The notes beneath the pieces are model-generated. The model had not been told where the DNA came from, searched no databases, and saw nothing but the letters and a program-made list of their open reading frames with translations. From Candidatus Limihabitans stercoravium (GTDB lineage Bacteria; Bacillota; Clostridia; Christensenellales; CAG-314), in assembly GCA_018715495.1 (NCBI GenBank), contig DVLO01000018.1, positions 1-44,139 of the forward strand: a DNA stretch of 44,139 bases. The letters are read 5' to 3'. Shown piece after piece: positions 35,971 to 42,458 of the stretch. Made by a program: the position numbers and the translations under genes. Every line of letters begins with the position of its first letter. The stretch's first letter is position 1.

Positions 35971-37680
35971 ATGGCTATAATGATACCTAGCATACCTAAT
36001 GATTTCCACCCAGAAAGCCGTGAAGGTGAATTATTTATAAGTTTACAAAAATTGCCTGACGATTATTACGTTTTTCATTCTTTTAGAATTATTAACATAA
36101 TTGATAATGAATGGAAAGAAAACGAAATAGATTTTGTTGTTTTTAACAAAAACAAGGGACTACTTTGTATAGAGGCAAAAGCGGGAAAGGTCACTTGTCA
36201 AAATGGCATATGGTATTACGCTTCAGGCTTGGAGATGCGTGACCCGTTTCAACAAGTAAATTCAAACAAGTGGAAATTATTTAATCAGATTTATAATTTC
36301 TATCGCAATAATGAAATGCTTAAAAAGTGTAAAGTTTTAAGCGCTGTATGGTTCCCTTCTTTAGATTTGAACTGCTTAGAGCGAATGACTTTACCTCAAC
36401 ACGCAGATAAAGCCTTAGTTTTAACCGCAGAAGATATAGAAAACCCGTTAAAAACGTTAGAAAGGATTTTTAATATTAAAACAACAATTAAAGAAAGTGG
36501 CGAGATTATAGAAGTTTCTTCTGATTTACCTAAAGACCAAGCCGATTCTTTGTTGCAAAACATTTTGTGCCCGTCTTTTAATATTTTACCTTCTAAAACT
36601 TTGGAGATAGATTACAAGAAAGAAAAATTTAATGCTTTGATAAAAGAACAAAGTAATCTCTTAAACTATTTAGAAGACCAAAGAAGTGCTGTTATTAACG
36701 GGGCGGCGGGGACGGGAAAAACAATGATTGCTGTTGAAAAAGCTCGTCGTCACTCTGTTAAAGGAGAACAAGTTCTTTTCTTATGTTTTAACGTAAAACT
36801 TAAGGAATATTTGGAGTCTACATATGCTTATCCTAACGTTGAGTTTTACACGATTGATGGTTTTGCTAGTAAAATATGTAACACGGTTACGTCTGATTAT
36901 GATGAGTTAGAAACTGAGCTTTATGAGTTATTTGAAAACGATAGATTTCCTTATCAACACGTTGTAATAGATGAGGGACAAGACTTTGGACAAGAACGAA
37001 TGCATAGCGATACTATTTTTGAGTTGTTAGAAGAAATAGTTTTGTCGAAAGAAAATGGTTCTTTTTATGTGTTTTATGATAAATTACAACTTATACAAGG
37101 TTTTAGTATACCTAAGTTTATTGAGAAGGCTGATTGCCGCTTGATTTTGTATAAAAACTGTAGAAACACTAAAAAAATTGCAGAAACGTCGTTTAAACCA
37201 TTAAAGAAAGAGCCTAAATTATTTGATTATGCGCTTGCCGGAGTACTTCCCGAATTATCTTTTATCACGAAAGAAAATATCAAAGAAAAGATTGATTTTA
37301 CTATAAAACAAACTTTAGCAAACGGGATTAGGGATATTCAAATTTTAAGTTGTGCCCCTAGTGGTGAGAGTTTGTTGGATTCTTATATTAAAGATGGTTT
37401 TTATATCTATAAAGGTCGAAAAGTGCCTTTTACTACTTGTAGAAAGTTCAAAGGTCTTGAAGCCGATAAAGTAATTTTGGTGGATGTCAACAAAAACACT
37501 ATTATAAATGATAATAAACTCTTTTATGTGGGTTCTTCTAGAGCAAGATTTGAGTTAAGTATTTTAGCGAATCTTACCGACAAAGATTGTGTTGAAGTGT
37601 TGCAGGCGTTCAATTCAACCGTAAAAAAGAACAATCCCCAACTAACTCTTTCAAAAATGTTAGGTTGTAAATTAATTTAA
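35971..37680 (+). CDS. NERD-domain nuclease fused to UvrD-type helicase (569 aa)
   Basis: A GGAGG ribosome site lies in the end of the helicase gene, so the two are co-translated. An N-terminal NERD domain (about 15-115) has a PD-(D/E)xK-like active site: Glu20, Asp54 in 'NEIDFVVF', and E68-A-K70 in 'LLCIEAKAG'. All expected acidic/lysine residues are present. A superfamily 1 ATPase follows: Walker A GAAGTGKT (244-251), Walker B 'VVIDEGQD' (334-338 for DEGQD), and motif VI YVGSSRAR (519-526). NERD-UvrD fusions are thought to process DNA, and many occur in defence islands. It is not part of the described two-gene Druantia type III layout, so it could be an added effector or a neighbouring one-gene defence system. 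Confidence 0.85.
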   Translation: MAIMIPSIPNDFHPESREGELFISLQKLPDDYYVFHSFRIINIIDNEWKENEIDFVVFNKNKGLLCIEAKAGKVTCQNGIWYYASGLEMRDPFQQVNSNKWKLFNQIYNFYRNNEMLKKCKVLSAVWFPSLDLNCLERMTLPQHADKALVLTAEDIENPLKTLERIFNIKTTIKESGEIIEVSSDLPKDQADSLLQNILCPSFNILPSKTLEIDYKKEKFNALIKEQSNLLNYLEDQRSAVINGAAGTGKTMIAVEKARRHSVKGEQVLFLCFNVKLKEYLESTYAYPNVEFYTIDGFASKICNTVTSDYDELETELYELFENDRFPYQHVVIDEGQDFGQERMHSDTIFELLEEIVLSKENGSFYVFYDKLQLIQGFSIPKFIEKADCRLILYKNCRNTKKIAETSFKPLKKEPKLFDYALAGVLPELSFITKENIKEKIDFTIKQTLANGIRDIQILSCAPSGESLLDSYIKDGFYIYKGRKVPFTTCRKFKGLEADKVILVDVNKNTIINDNKLFYVGSSRARFELSILANLTDKDCVEVLQAFNSTVKKNNPQLTLSKMLGCKLI

Positions 37681-37697
37681 ATTCTTAAAAAATACAG

Positions 37698-37717
37698 ATG
37701 TCCAAGAACGTGGACAT
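37698..37717 (+). other. Hairpin after the defence operon
   Basis: ATGTCCA (37698-37704) and TGGACAT (37711-37717) pair around AGAACG. It starts 18 bp after the stop. The U-tract is poor (TTGACTGTT), so it is a weak terminator at best. Confidence 0.4.
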
Positions 37718-37724
37718 TTGACTG

Positions 37725-37753
37725 TTGACATTATGAAAAAGGTATGGTAGAAT
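37725..37753 (+). promoter_or_regulatory. Consensus promoter in front of a non-coding stretch
   Basis: TTGACA (37725-37730), 17 bp, TAGAAT (37748-37753). No ORF with a ribosome site follows for more than 300 bp, so its product is probably an RNA. Confidence 0.7.
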
Positions 37754-37759
37754 AAGAAT

Positions 37760-38084
37760 ACAATTGCGAACTTATGTTTGAATTGTTTCTATTGTGGGTA
37801 TACATTATAGAGAGCTTGCCCATTATTCCTTCACTGACTAGGAAGTGATTATCGCTACGGCATAGAATCGTAGCGAAGAATTACTGTCGCTTCACCATAG
37901 GGTTGCCATTAGAAGAGTGACAATTCCTGCGACAGGCATATCAACCGTAAAAAAGCGGTTTGAAGTGTGGGTTTTATTGTTGTACAATTTTTCAAGTGCA
38001 ACCTACAATTTAATAAGCGGAACTAATCCGCACGAAGAAGATTACCGTTGAACGGTCGATTGGCATTCGTGCGGATTTTTTTAT
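37760..38084 (+). ncRNA. Candidate structured RNA of about 325 nt
   Basis: The stretch lies between a good promoter and a strong terminator and has no plausible ORF. It contains successive stems: TCACT/AGTGA (37831-37848), TCGCTACG/CGTAGCGA (37852-37876), CTGTCGC/GCGACAG (37884-37935, long internal part) and AACCG/CGGTT (37943-37960), then the terminator stem. Ends are estimated from promoter and terminator positions. It may regulate mobilization or cargo, or it may be a leader of the downstream genes. Family not recognised. Confidence 0.45.
38025..38084 (+). terminator. Strong terminator with nested hairpin
   Basis: AATCCGCACGAA (38025-38036) pairs perfectly with TTCGTGCGGATT (38066-38077), and more T's follow. 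The 29-nt loop holds a second small palindrome ACCGTT-G-AACGGT (38044-38056). Confidence 0.75.
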
Positions 38085-38110
38085 TCTTAGACAAAAACAA
38101 GGAGGCTTTA

Positions 38111-38179
38111 CTGTGTAAGAGAAATAGACAATTTAATACCGCGTTGCGGCTTATGCCGAAACGCATCTTAGGTCGGTGA
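38111..38179 (+). CDS. Small ORF of 22 codons with CTG start
   Basis: AGGAGG (38100-38105) is followed 5 nt later by CTG and an open frame reading (M/L)CKRNRQFNTALRLMPKRILGR, ending TGA 38177-38179. An ATG at this position would need one base change. Two hairpins overlap it (38141-38164 and 38170-38199, the second followed by TTTTCT), so a leader-peptide/attenuator arrangement is also possible. Function unknown. Confidence 0.35.
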   Translation: MCKRNRQFNTALRLMPKRILGR

Positions 38180-38226
38180 TGAAGAAATATCAGCGACCTT
38201 TTCTATGTAAAAAATCAGGAGGCTAT

Positions 38227-38301
38227 ATGAAAAACTACGAGCAATTTCGACCGCCATAAGCGGGAGAAAACTTTGAGGAAAAAGCAGAGCAAAACAGATA
38301 G
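38227..38301 (+). pseudogene. Small ORF broken by an in-frame TAA
   Basis: A full AGGAGG (38217-38222) precedes ATG 38227. The frame reads MKNYEQFRPP, stops at TAA (38257-38259), then continues in the same frame AGENFEEKAEQNR to TAG (38299-38301). The continuation has the same style as the first part, so one substitution may have created the TAA. A functional 10-residue peptide cannot be excluded. Confidence 0.35.
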
Positions 38302-38310
38302 CCATTGAGC

Positions 38311-38350
38311 AAAGTGTAGCACACTATACTTCCGAAACGGAAGTGTGTGC
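38311..38350 (-). other. oriT / RSA-type relaxase recognition site (MobV)
   Basis: Read on the minus strand, the site is GCACACACTTCCG-TTT-CGGAAGT followed by ATAGTGTG-CTACACTTT. The stem is ACTTCCG/CGGAAGT (38328-38334 and 38338-38344). This matches the layout of the pMV158 oriT and of RSA sites, where a hairpin precedes TAGTGTG and nicking occurs directly after it. The predicted nick is on the minus strand between 38320 and 38319. The relaxase gene lies immediately downstream. Confidence 0.75.
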
Positions 38351-38412
38351 TCTGCGAGGCTGTGAATCCACTAATAAAACAGTCGGCAGAGATTATCTAC
38401 ACACTTTGCTCA

Positions 38413-39030
38413 ATGAGTAAAAAAACAAATTTCAGGAGGAAAATCATCATTTCATATTTAGTGTGTCATATGGAGAAATATCATAAACAAGACGTTGCAC
38501 CTATCGAAAAGGAAAACGAACGGGACGAGAATTACGAAGCGTCAAATCCACAGATAGACAGCGAGCGGACGAGAAACAATTATCGCTTTACGCCATATTT
38601 TGGGACAACTTATACGGAGTTTATAAACGGCAGAATTAAAGAGTTAGGCTTATCCCCGCGCAAGGATGCGGTAGTAATGAATTCTTTTGTGTTAGGCTCG
38701 GATAAAACTTTTTTTGACGGGTTAGCCAAGGTCGAACAGTATAACTTTTTCTCGGACTGTTACAAATTCTTTGCTGAACATTACGGCGAAGAAAATATTA
38801 TCGCGGCGGTAGTGCATAACGACGAAACCACGCCGCATATGCACCTAAACCTAATGCCCGTAACAAAAGACGGCAGACTTTGCAGTAAACAACTTTTTGG
38901 CAAGCCGCAACTGCAACAGTTACAAACGGATTTTTACGAAACTGTCGGAAAACGTTGGGGCTTACAGCGCGGAAAAAAGGCAGTCAAAAGAAGCACCTTT
39001 CCACCGCAGAATTTAAGGCAAAAAAGATAA
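38413..39030 (+). CDS. MobV (TnpZ-like) relaxase, N-terminal catalytic frame
   Basis: This is a relaxase of the Mob/Pre family, which nicks oriT and leads DNA transfer. The family N-terminus is visible as 'SYLVCHMEKYHKQDVAPIEK' with 'ENERDENYEASNPQIDSERT' next. The metal-binding motif is 'HNDETTPHMHLNLMPVTKDG'. The start is uncertain. ATG 38413 has no ribosome site, whereas AGGAGG (38434-38439) is followed by ATC 38446 or ATT 38449, which would give the family's usual N-terminus with a non-ATG start. The frame ends at 39030, soon after 'GKRWGLQRGKK'. The missing C-terminus continues in the -1 frame from the A-run at 38973-38979. Confidence 0.85.
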   Translation: MSKKTNFRRKIIISYLVCHMEKYHKQDVAPIEKENERDENYEASNPQIDSERTRNNYRFTPYFGTTYTEFINGRIKELGLSPRKDAVVMNSFVLGSDKTFFDGLAKVEQYNFFSDCYKFFAEHYGEENIIAAVVHNDETTPHMHLNLMPVTKDGRLCSKQLFGKPQLQQLQTDFYETVGKRWGLQRGKKAVKRSTFPPQNLRQKR

Positions 39031-39482
39031 TCGAGCAAGCGGAAGCGGTACGGGAGGAAAATCAGGTTTATGCGGACGCTTTAACCGAGGCAAAAAGTGG
39101 GAATATTCCGAGGAAACGTGGAAAGTTACAAGAACAAGTGATCGCTTTAACGGCAGACAACAACGACCTTTCAAAGAGACTTACAAAGTCTATGGACGAA
39201 ACGCTCGAATATGCTCGAAAAGCAGAAACTTTGCAAAAGGAAAAGGAGAACAATTCCCATTATACCAACGTCGGCAAAGAACTTGCAAGGACAAATCCGA
39301 CGGAATATCGACGTATAGTCCACGGAAAACCAAAAACAATCGGAAGTTTTTTCGATTCTGTTCTTTCGCTCTTTACCCCCGACGTCGTTCGGCAAGTCCC
39401 GAGGTTACAACAGATAGAAGCGGAAATCGAAGAAGAACGTAGAGAATATGAAAGGCATAACAAAAACAACAATTACAAATAA
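38979..39482 (+). CDS. MobV relaxase, C-terminal part in the -1 frame
   Basis: Reading from GGC at 38979, this frame gives GSQKKHLSTAEFKAKKIIEQ, the expected continuation of the relaxase after 'LQRGK'. A coiled-coil region and 'YTNVGKELARTNPTEYRRIV' follow, and the frame ends at 39482. The junction is the heptamer A_AAA_AAG (38973-38979) in exactly the phase used by known -1 frameshift sites. Either ribosomes slip there or one base was lost. No own ribosome site was seen. The joined protein (about 345 aa) is shorter than many MobV proteins. Confidence 0.75.
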   Translation, partial: GSQKKHLSTAEFKAKKIIEQAEAVREENQVYADALTEAKSGNIPRKRGKLQEQVIALTADNNDLSKRLTKSMDETLEYARKAETLQKEKENNSHYTNVGKELARTNPTEYRRIVHGKPKTIGSFFDSVLSLFTPDVVRQVPRLQQIEAEIEEERREYERHNKNNNYK

Positions 39483-39518
39483 AAATTGGGAAATATCTTC
39501 CCCGTTCATAAAATGAGC

Positions 39519-39547
39519 TTGACTTCAAAATATAAAATTGTTATAAT
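39519..39547 (+). promoter_or_regulatory. Consensus promoter of the integration module
   Basis: TTGACT (39519-39524), 17 bp, TATAAT (39542-39547). It drives the ribbon-helix-helix-like gene and probably the TnpW-like and recombinase genes behind it. Confidence 0.8.
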
Positions 39548-39587
39548 ATGTATCAATACGATTTTATATTTTCGGAGGTTTAACTTA

Positions 39588-39812
39588 ATGGAACGGAAAG
39601 AAGATACTCCCGTGCGTAAAACGCGTAGGAAGTACGAAGAAAAGAATAAAGAAAAGAGAAAGCAAGCGAGCGGCAATTTCGGAACGATGATACCGAGAGC
39701 CTTATATGATGAGATAAACGCTTTTCTCGAAGAAAACGGAATAACGAAAGTTCGGTTGATAAAAGAAGGCTATGAAGCCTTGAAAAATATGAAAAAAGAC
39801 GGCAAATTATAA
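39588..39812 (+). CDS. Small ribbon-helix-helix-like DNA-binding protein (74 aa)
   Basis: The start is ATG 39588, because CGGAGG lies at good spacing and the promoter is just upstream; upstream in-frame codons fall in the promoter region. The N-terminal 30 residues are very basic and acidic (RKTRRKYEEKNKEKRKQ). The C-terminal half 'FGTMIPRALYDEINAFLEEN' plus 'GITKVRLIKEGYEALKNM' fits a beta strand and two helices of the Arc/MetJ kind. Such proteins are common next to relaxases and recombinases in mobile elements, where they regulate the operon or assist relaxase loading. A 6-bp GACGGC/GCCGTC hairpin overlaps its stop codon. Confidence 0.65.
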   Translation: MERKEDTPVRKTRRKYEEKNKEKRKQASGNFGTMIPRALYDEINAFLEENGITKVRLIKEGYEALKNMKKDGKL

Positions 39813-39866
39813 GCCGTCCTTCCTGCCGTTTTGCGTAAATAAATCATTGATAAGGAGATTATATTT

Positions 39867-40154
39867 ACGGAAAACACGGCTAAAAACATAAATCAAAACA
39901 ACAAACCTACGGCAAGCATATTCACTGTCTATAAAAAGGAGCCAAACGGAGAATATACGCGAACCCGCGAAAGAGTTCTCGGTAATACGGTTTATACCGT
40001 TATTGCCCACGAAAAACAGAACGTCGGCGTTACGGCGTTCGATATTACGAAAACGCTGATAGAACGGAATATAGACGAGGCGTTAAAACCTGCCGTTCGT
40101 ATCACGGATCGGTTATCGTTTGAAAGTTGCAATTCGGGAGGTAATAAACAATGA
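39867..40154 (+). CDS. TnpW-like transposon protein lacking an ATG start
   Basis: An open frame without any ATG runs to TGA 40152-40154 and overlaps the recombinase ATG by 3 bases. Its content is protein-like: 'TASIFTVYKKEPNGEYTRTR' then 'GNTVYTVIAHEKQNVGVTAF' and 'DITKTLIERNIDE'. This pattern resembles TnpW, a small protein encoded beside TnpX-type recombinases. AAGGAG (39852-39857) lies 9 nt before ACG 39867, one base from ATG; ATA 39861 and ATT 39858 are other possible starts. About 95 residues from the ACG. Its role in the element is not established. Confidence 0.6.
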   Translation, partial: TENTAKNINQNNKPTASIFTVYKKEPNGEYTRTRERVLGNTVYTVIAHEKQNVGVTAFDITKTLIERNIDEALKPAVRITDRLSFESCNSGGNKQ

Positions 40155-41824
40155 ATTTGCAACCGACAATTAAAAATAGAAAGACAAAAAGCACAGAAGA
40201 ACAATGGACAGCCTGCTACTGCAGACTTTCCTGCGACGACGATTTAGACGGCGACAGCAACAGTATCCGCAATCAAAAAATGTTACTGCAAAAGTATGCG
40301 GATGAAAATCATTTGAGGAACGTAAGGTTTTACGTTGACGACGGATTTTCGGGAAGTAACTTTGAAAGACCTGATTTCAAACGGATGATGTCCGACGTTG
40401 AAGACGGCAAAATTTCTACTGTAATCGTAAAAGATATGTCCCGTTTCGGAAGAGATCATATTCTTGTGGGATATTACACGAAATATTATCTTGCCGAAGC
40501 CGACGTAAGATTTATCGCCATTTACGACCAAGTGGACAGCGAGAAAAATCCCGATGACGATATTACCCCGTTCAAGAACATTCTGAACGAGATGTACGCG
40601 AAGGACTGCAGTAAGAAAATCAAAGCGGTTTTCAAAGCCAAAGGCAACGCAGGAAAACATCTTGCAAGTATTCCACCGCTCGGATATAAGAAAGATCCCG
40701 AAAACAAGGAAAAATGGATTATAGACGAAAAGGGTGCTGAAATCGTAAGAGAAATTTTCAAGTTGTGCGTTCAGGGCTTTGGTCCGACGCAGATTGCAAG
40801 AATACTTACCGAAAGAGGCGTAGACACTCCTGTCGTTTATCTTCATAAAAACGGACTGCCGACGGCATTAAAAGTCAGAGAAGATTTGGAAGTTTGGAAT
40901 CCAAGAAGTGTCGCGGATATTCTTGAAAATTTGGAATATACGGGATGCACCGTCAATTTCAAGTCGTATACGAAGTCGTACAAGTCGAAAAAACGCATTA
41001 ACTTGCCGAAAGAAGACTGGGCAATCTTTGAAAACACGCAGGAAGCAATCATCGACAAGCAGACTTTTGAAACCGTTCAGAAAATTCGTCAGGCAAAACG
41101 CAGACCTACCGATATGGGCGAAATGAGTCCTCTTTCAGGACTGATTTACTGTGCCGATTGCGGACAGAAAATGTATCTTTGCCGTTGCACGACGATGAAA
41201 CAAAAAGAATACTTCAACTGTTCGACTTATCGTAAAAAGAAGAAAAAATATTGCACTTCTCATCAGATAACGGTCGAAGTGTTGACTATTCTAATTCAGG
41301 ACGATTTGCGACGAACAATTTATTTTGCGCAACAGCAAAGAGAAATGTTTTTGCAGACGTTACGAAAAAACGACGCGACAAGAACGGAAAAAGAACTGAA
41401 AGAGTATTCAAAGGAAATAAAAACATCGGAAGAGCGAATCGAAAGGCTGGATAAAATCATCGAAAGCCTTTACGAAGATAAAGTCGAAGGTAAAATTTCC
41501 GAAGAGCGATACTTAAAAATGAGCGACACATACGAAACCGAGCAAGCAGATTTGAAAGAACGGGTTAAAACGTTGAAGTCGGAAATTGCGAAAGCGAAAG
41601 AAGACGACGATAAAATTCTCGATTTTATGATGCTTATTTACAAGTATAACAGCTTTGAAGAACTCACGCCCGAAATACTGCGCGCATTCATCGAAAAGGT
41701 CGTTGTTCACGAAAAGACGAAAGTCGACGGACATTACAGACAAACGGTAGAAATCTTTTACAATTTCGTCGGAGCAATCGACCGACCGATATGGGGAGAC
41801 GAACTCTTTGGAGAAGATGACTAA
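40151..41824 (+). CDS. TnpX-like large serine recombinase (557 aa)
   Basis: This enzyme excises and integrates the element by serine-type site-specific recombination. The N-terminal resolvase domain has 'ACYCRLSCDDD' with catalytic Ser27, 'NSIRNQK', and the arginine motif 'KDMSRFGRD'. The recombinase domain follows ('PPLGYKKDPENKEKWIID', 'GPTQIARILTERGVDTP'). A zinc ribbon has cysteine pairs in 'YCADCGQKM' and 'FNCSTYRKKKKKYC', and a long coiled-coil insertion sits before the C-terminus. Length is typical of the TnpX/TndX group. It is the last gene before the right terminal repeat, as expected for this group. The reading frame is intact. Confidence 0.93.
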   Translation: MNLQPTIKNRKTKSTEEQWTACYCRLSCDDDLDGDSNSIRNQKMLLQKYADENHLRNVRFYVDDGFSGSNFERPDFKRMMSDVEDGKISTVIVKDMSRFGRDHILVGYYTKYYLAEADVRFIAIYDQVDSEKNPDDDITPFKNILNEMYAKDCSKKIKAVFKAKGNAGKHLASIPPLGYKKDPENKEKWIIDEKGAEIVREIFKLCVQGFGPTQIARILTERGVDTPVVYLHKNGLPTALKVREDLEVWNPRSVADILENLEYTGCTVNFKSYTKSYKSKKRINLPKEDWAIFENTQEAIIDKQTFETVQKIRQAKRRPTDMGEMSPLSGLIYCADCGQKMYLCRCTTMKQKEYFNCSTYRKKKKKYCTSHQITVEVLTILIQDDLRRTIYFAQQQREMFLQTLRKNDATRTEKELKEYSKEIKTSEERIERLDKIIESLYEDKVEGKISEERYLKMSDTYETEQADLKERVKTLKSEIAKAKEDDDKILDFMMLIYKYNSFEELTPEILRAFIEKVVVHEKTKVDGHYRQTVEIFYNFVGAIDRPIWGDELFGEDD

Positions 41825-41846
41825 AACCAACAAACAGTAAGAGAAA

Positions 41847-41869
41847 AGGCGTGGCTTCACGCCACGCCT
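41847..41869. other. GC-rich hairpin after the recombinase gene
   Basis: AGGCGTGGC (41847-41855) pairs perfectly with GCCACGCCT (41861-41869) around TTCAC. No U-tract follows, so a terminator is uncertain; it could also be part of the recombinase site. Confidence 0.5.
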
Positions 41870-41895
41870 GACTCTGAACATGCGACTTACCGAAA

Positions 41896-41933
41896 AATTC
41901 CCTATGGAAACAGCGGTAAAACCCGATTCTTTT
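41896..41933 (-). repeat. Right terminal inverted repeat (recombinase arm)
   Basis: Inverted copy of the left repeat: AATTCCCTATGG (41896-41907), a 14-bp gap, CCCGATTCTTTT (41922-41933). It lies 72 bp after the recombinase stop codon. Confidence 0.75.
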
Positions 41934-41959
41934 TTTTCTCTCTGGTGAATTATACTATT

Positions 41960-42031
41960 AAGTGCAACAGGTGAGGAAGAAAAAAAGGAGTTCATACAAA
42001 TCTGTGGTAAAATAGAGTTTGTGTTGCACTT
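41960..42031. repeat. Inverted repeat pair resembling insertion-sequence ends
   Basis: AAGTGCAACA (41960-41969) and TGTTGCACTT (42022-42031) face each other across about 50 bp. The right copy continues as TGATTTGACAATTC. The style recalls IS30-type ends, but no transposase gene is present. It would be a remnant or a very short non-autonomous copy just outside the element. Confidence 0.35.
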
Positions 42032-42033
42032 GA

Positions 42034-42179
42034 TTTGACAATTCATCATTCTAAATATTGCGCATGCGATGTGTGCGGCATCGGTGAGGTCGTCAAAGTT
42101 GTCGGCTGCGCGCGGAGGCGTTCTAATTTTCCATATTTCGACATAAAATGAACTATCGTACAAAGCGGGGGAATCGTTT
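42034..42179. other. Gap before spoIIID
   Basis: Composition changes here from AT-rich to GC-rich. I see no convincing promoter by eye. A minus-strand frame here gives protein-like words (DNFDDLTDAAHIACAIFRMM) but no start or stop that would make a gene. Confidence 0.3.
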
Positions 42180-42458
42180 ATGTGGGAGTATATGGAGCGC
42201 CGGGCGCTGGCCTGTGCACAGTACATTTTGGATACGGGCTGTACGGTGCGCGCCTGCGCGGCGCATTTCGGCGTAAGCAAATCGACCGTCCATAAAGATG
42301 TGACGGAGCGGCTTCGTGAGGTCGACCTTGCGGCATGGCAGGAGGTACGGCAGGTGCTGGATAAAAATCTTGCAGAGCGGCATCTGCGCGGCGGCGACGC
42401 CACGCGCCGCAAGTATGAGCAGAGGACGGCCGAAGCGGTCGAAAATTTGCGATCATGA
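42180..42458 (+). CDS. spoIIID: Sporulation transcription factor SpoIIID
   Basis: This small helix-turn-helix regulator activates and represses mother-cell genes during sporulation, between sigma-E and sigma-K control. The match to the Bacillus protein extends along the whole length. The HTH reads 'TVRACAAHFGVSKSTVHKDV', followed by 'TERLREVDLAAWQEVRQVLD' and the diagnostic 'HLRGGDATRRKYEQ'. At 92 aa it is normal in size. The GC-rich codon use agrees with the activase gene downstream, so this is probably host chromosome rather than element. Its presence suggests an endospore-forming lineage, although some non-spore-forming Clostridia keep the gene. Confidence 0.95.
   Translation: MWEYMERRALACAQYILDTGCTVRACAAHFGVSKSTVHKDVTERLREVDLAAWQEVRQVLDKNLAERHLRGGDATRRKYEQRTAEAVENLRS

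Larger units (their letters stand above)
26464..41933 (+). mobile_element. Mobilizable element of Tn4451 type carrying defence cargo (about 15.5 kb)
   Basis: The element is bounded by a 38-bp inverted repeat at 26464-26501 and 41896-41933. Inside are all the genes of the AT-rich island. The mobilization/integration module at the right end comprises oriT, MobV relaxase, ribbon-helix-helix-like protein, TnpW-like protein and a TnpX-like serine recombinase next to the right end. The cargo is a toxin-antitoxin pair, a helicase/nuclease defence operon and a candidate ncRNA. Tn4451 and Tn4453 carry the same types of genes (tnpX, tnpW, tnpZ with an RSA/oriT site). The exact crossover dinucleotide cannot be fixed from one copy. 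Confidence 0.75.

Noticed and set aside
38413..38448. ATG 38413 as the certain relaxase start
   Set aside because: It has no ribosome site and lies inside the inverted repeat. AGGAGG at 38434 points to a later non-ATG start, so the start is left open.
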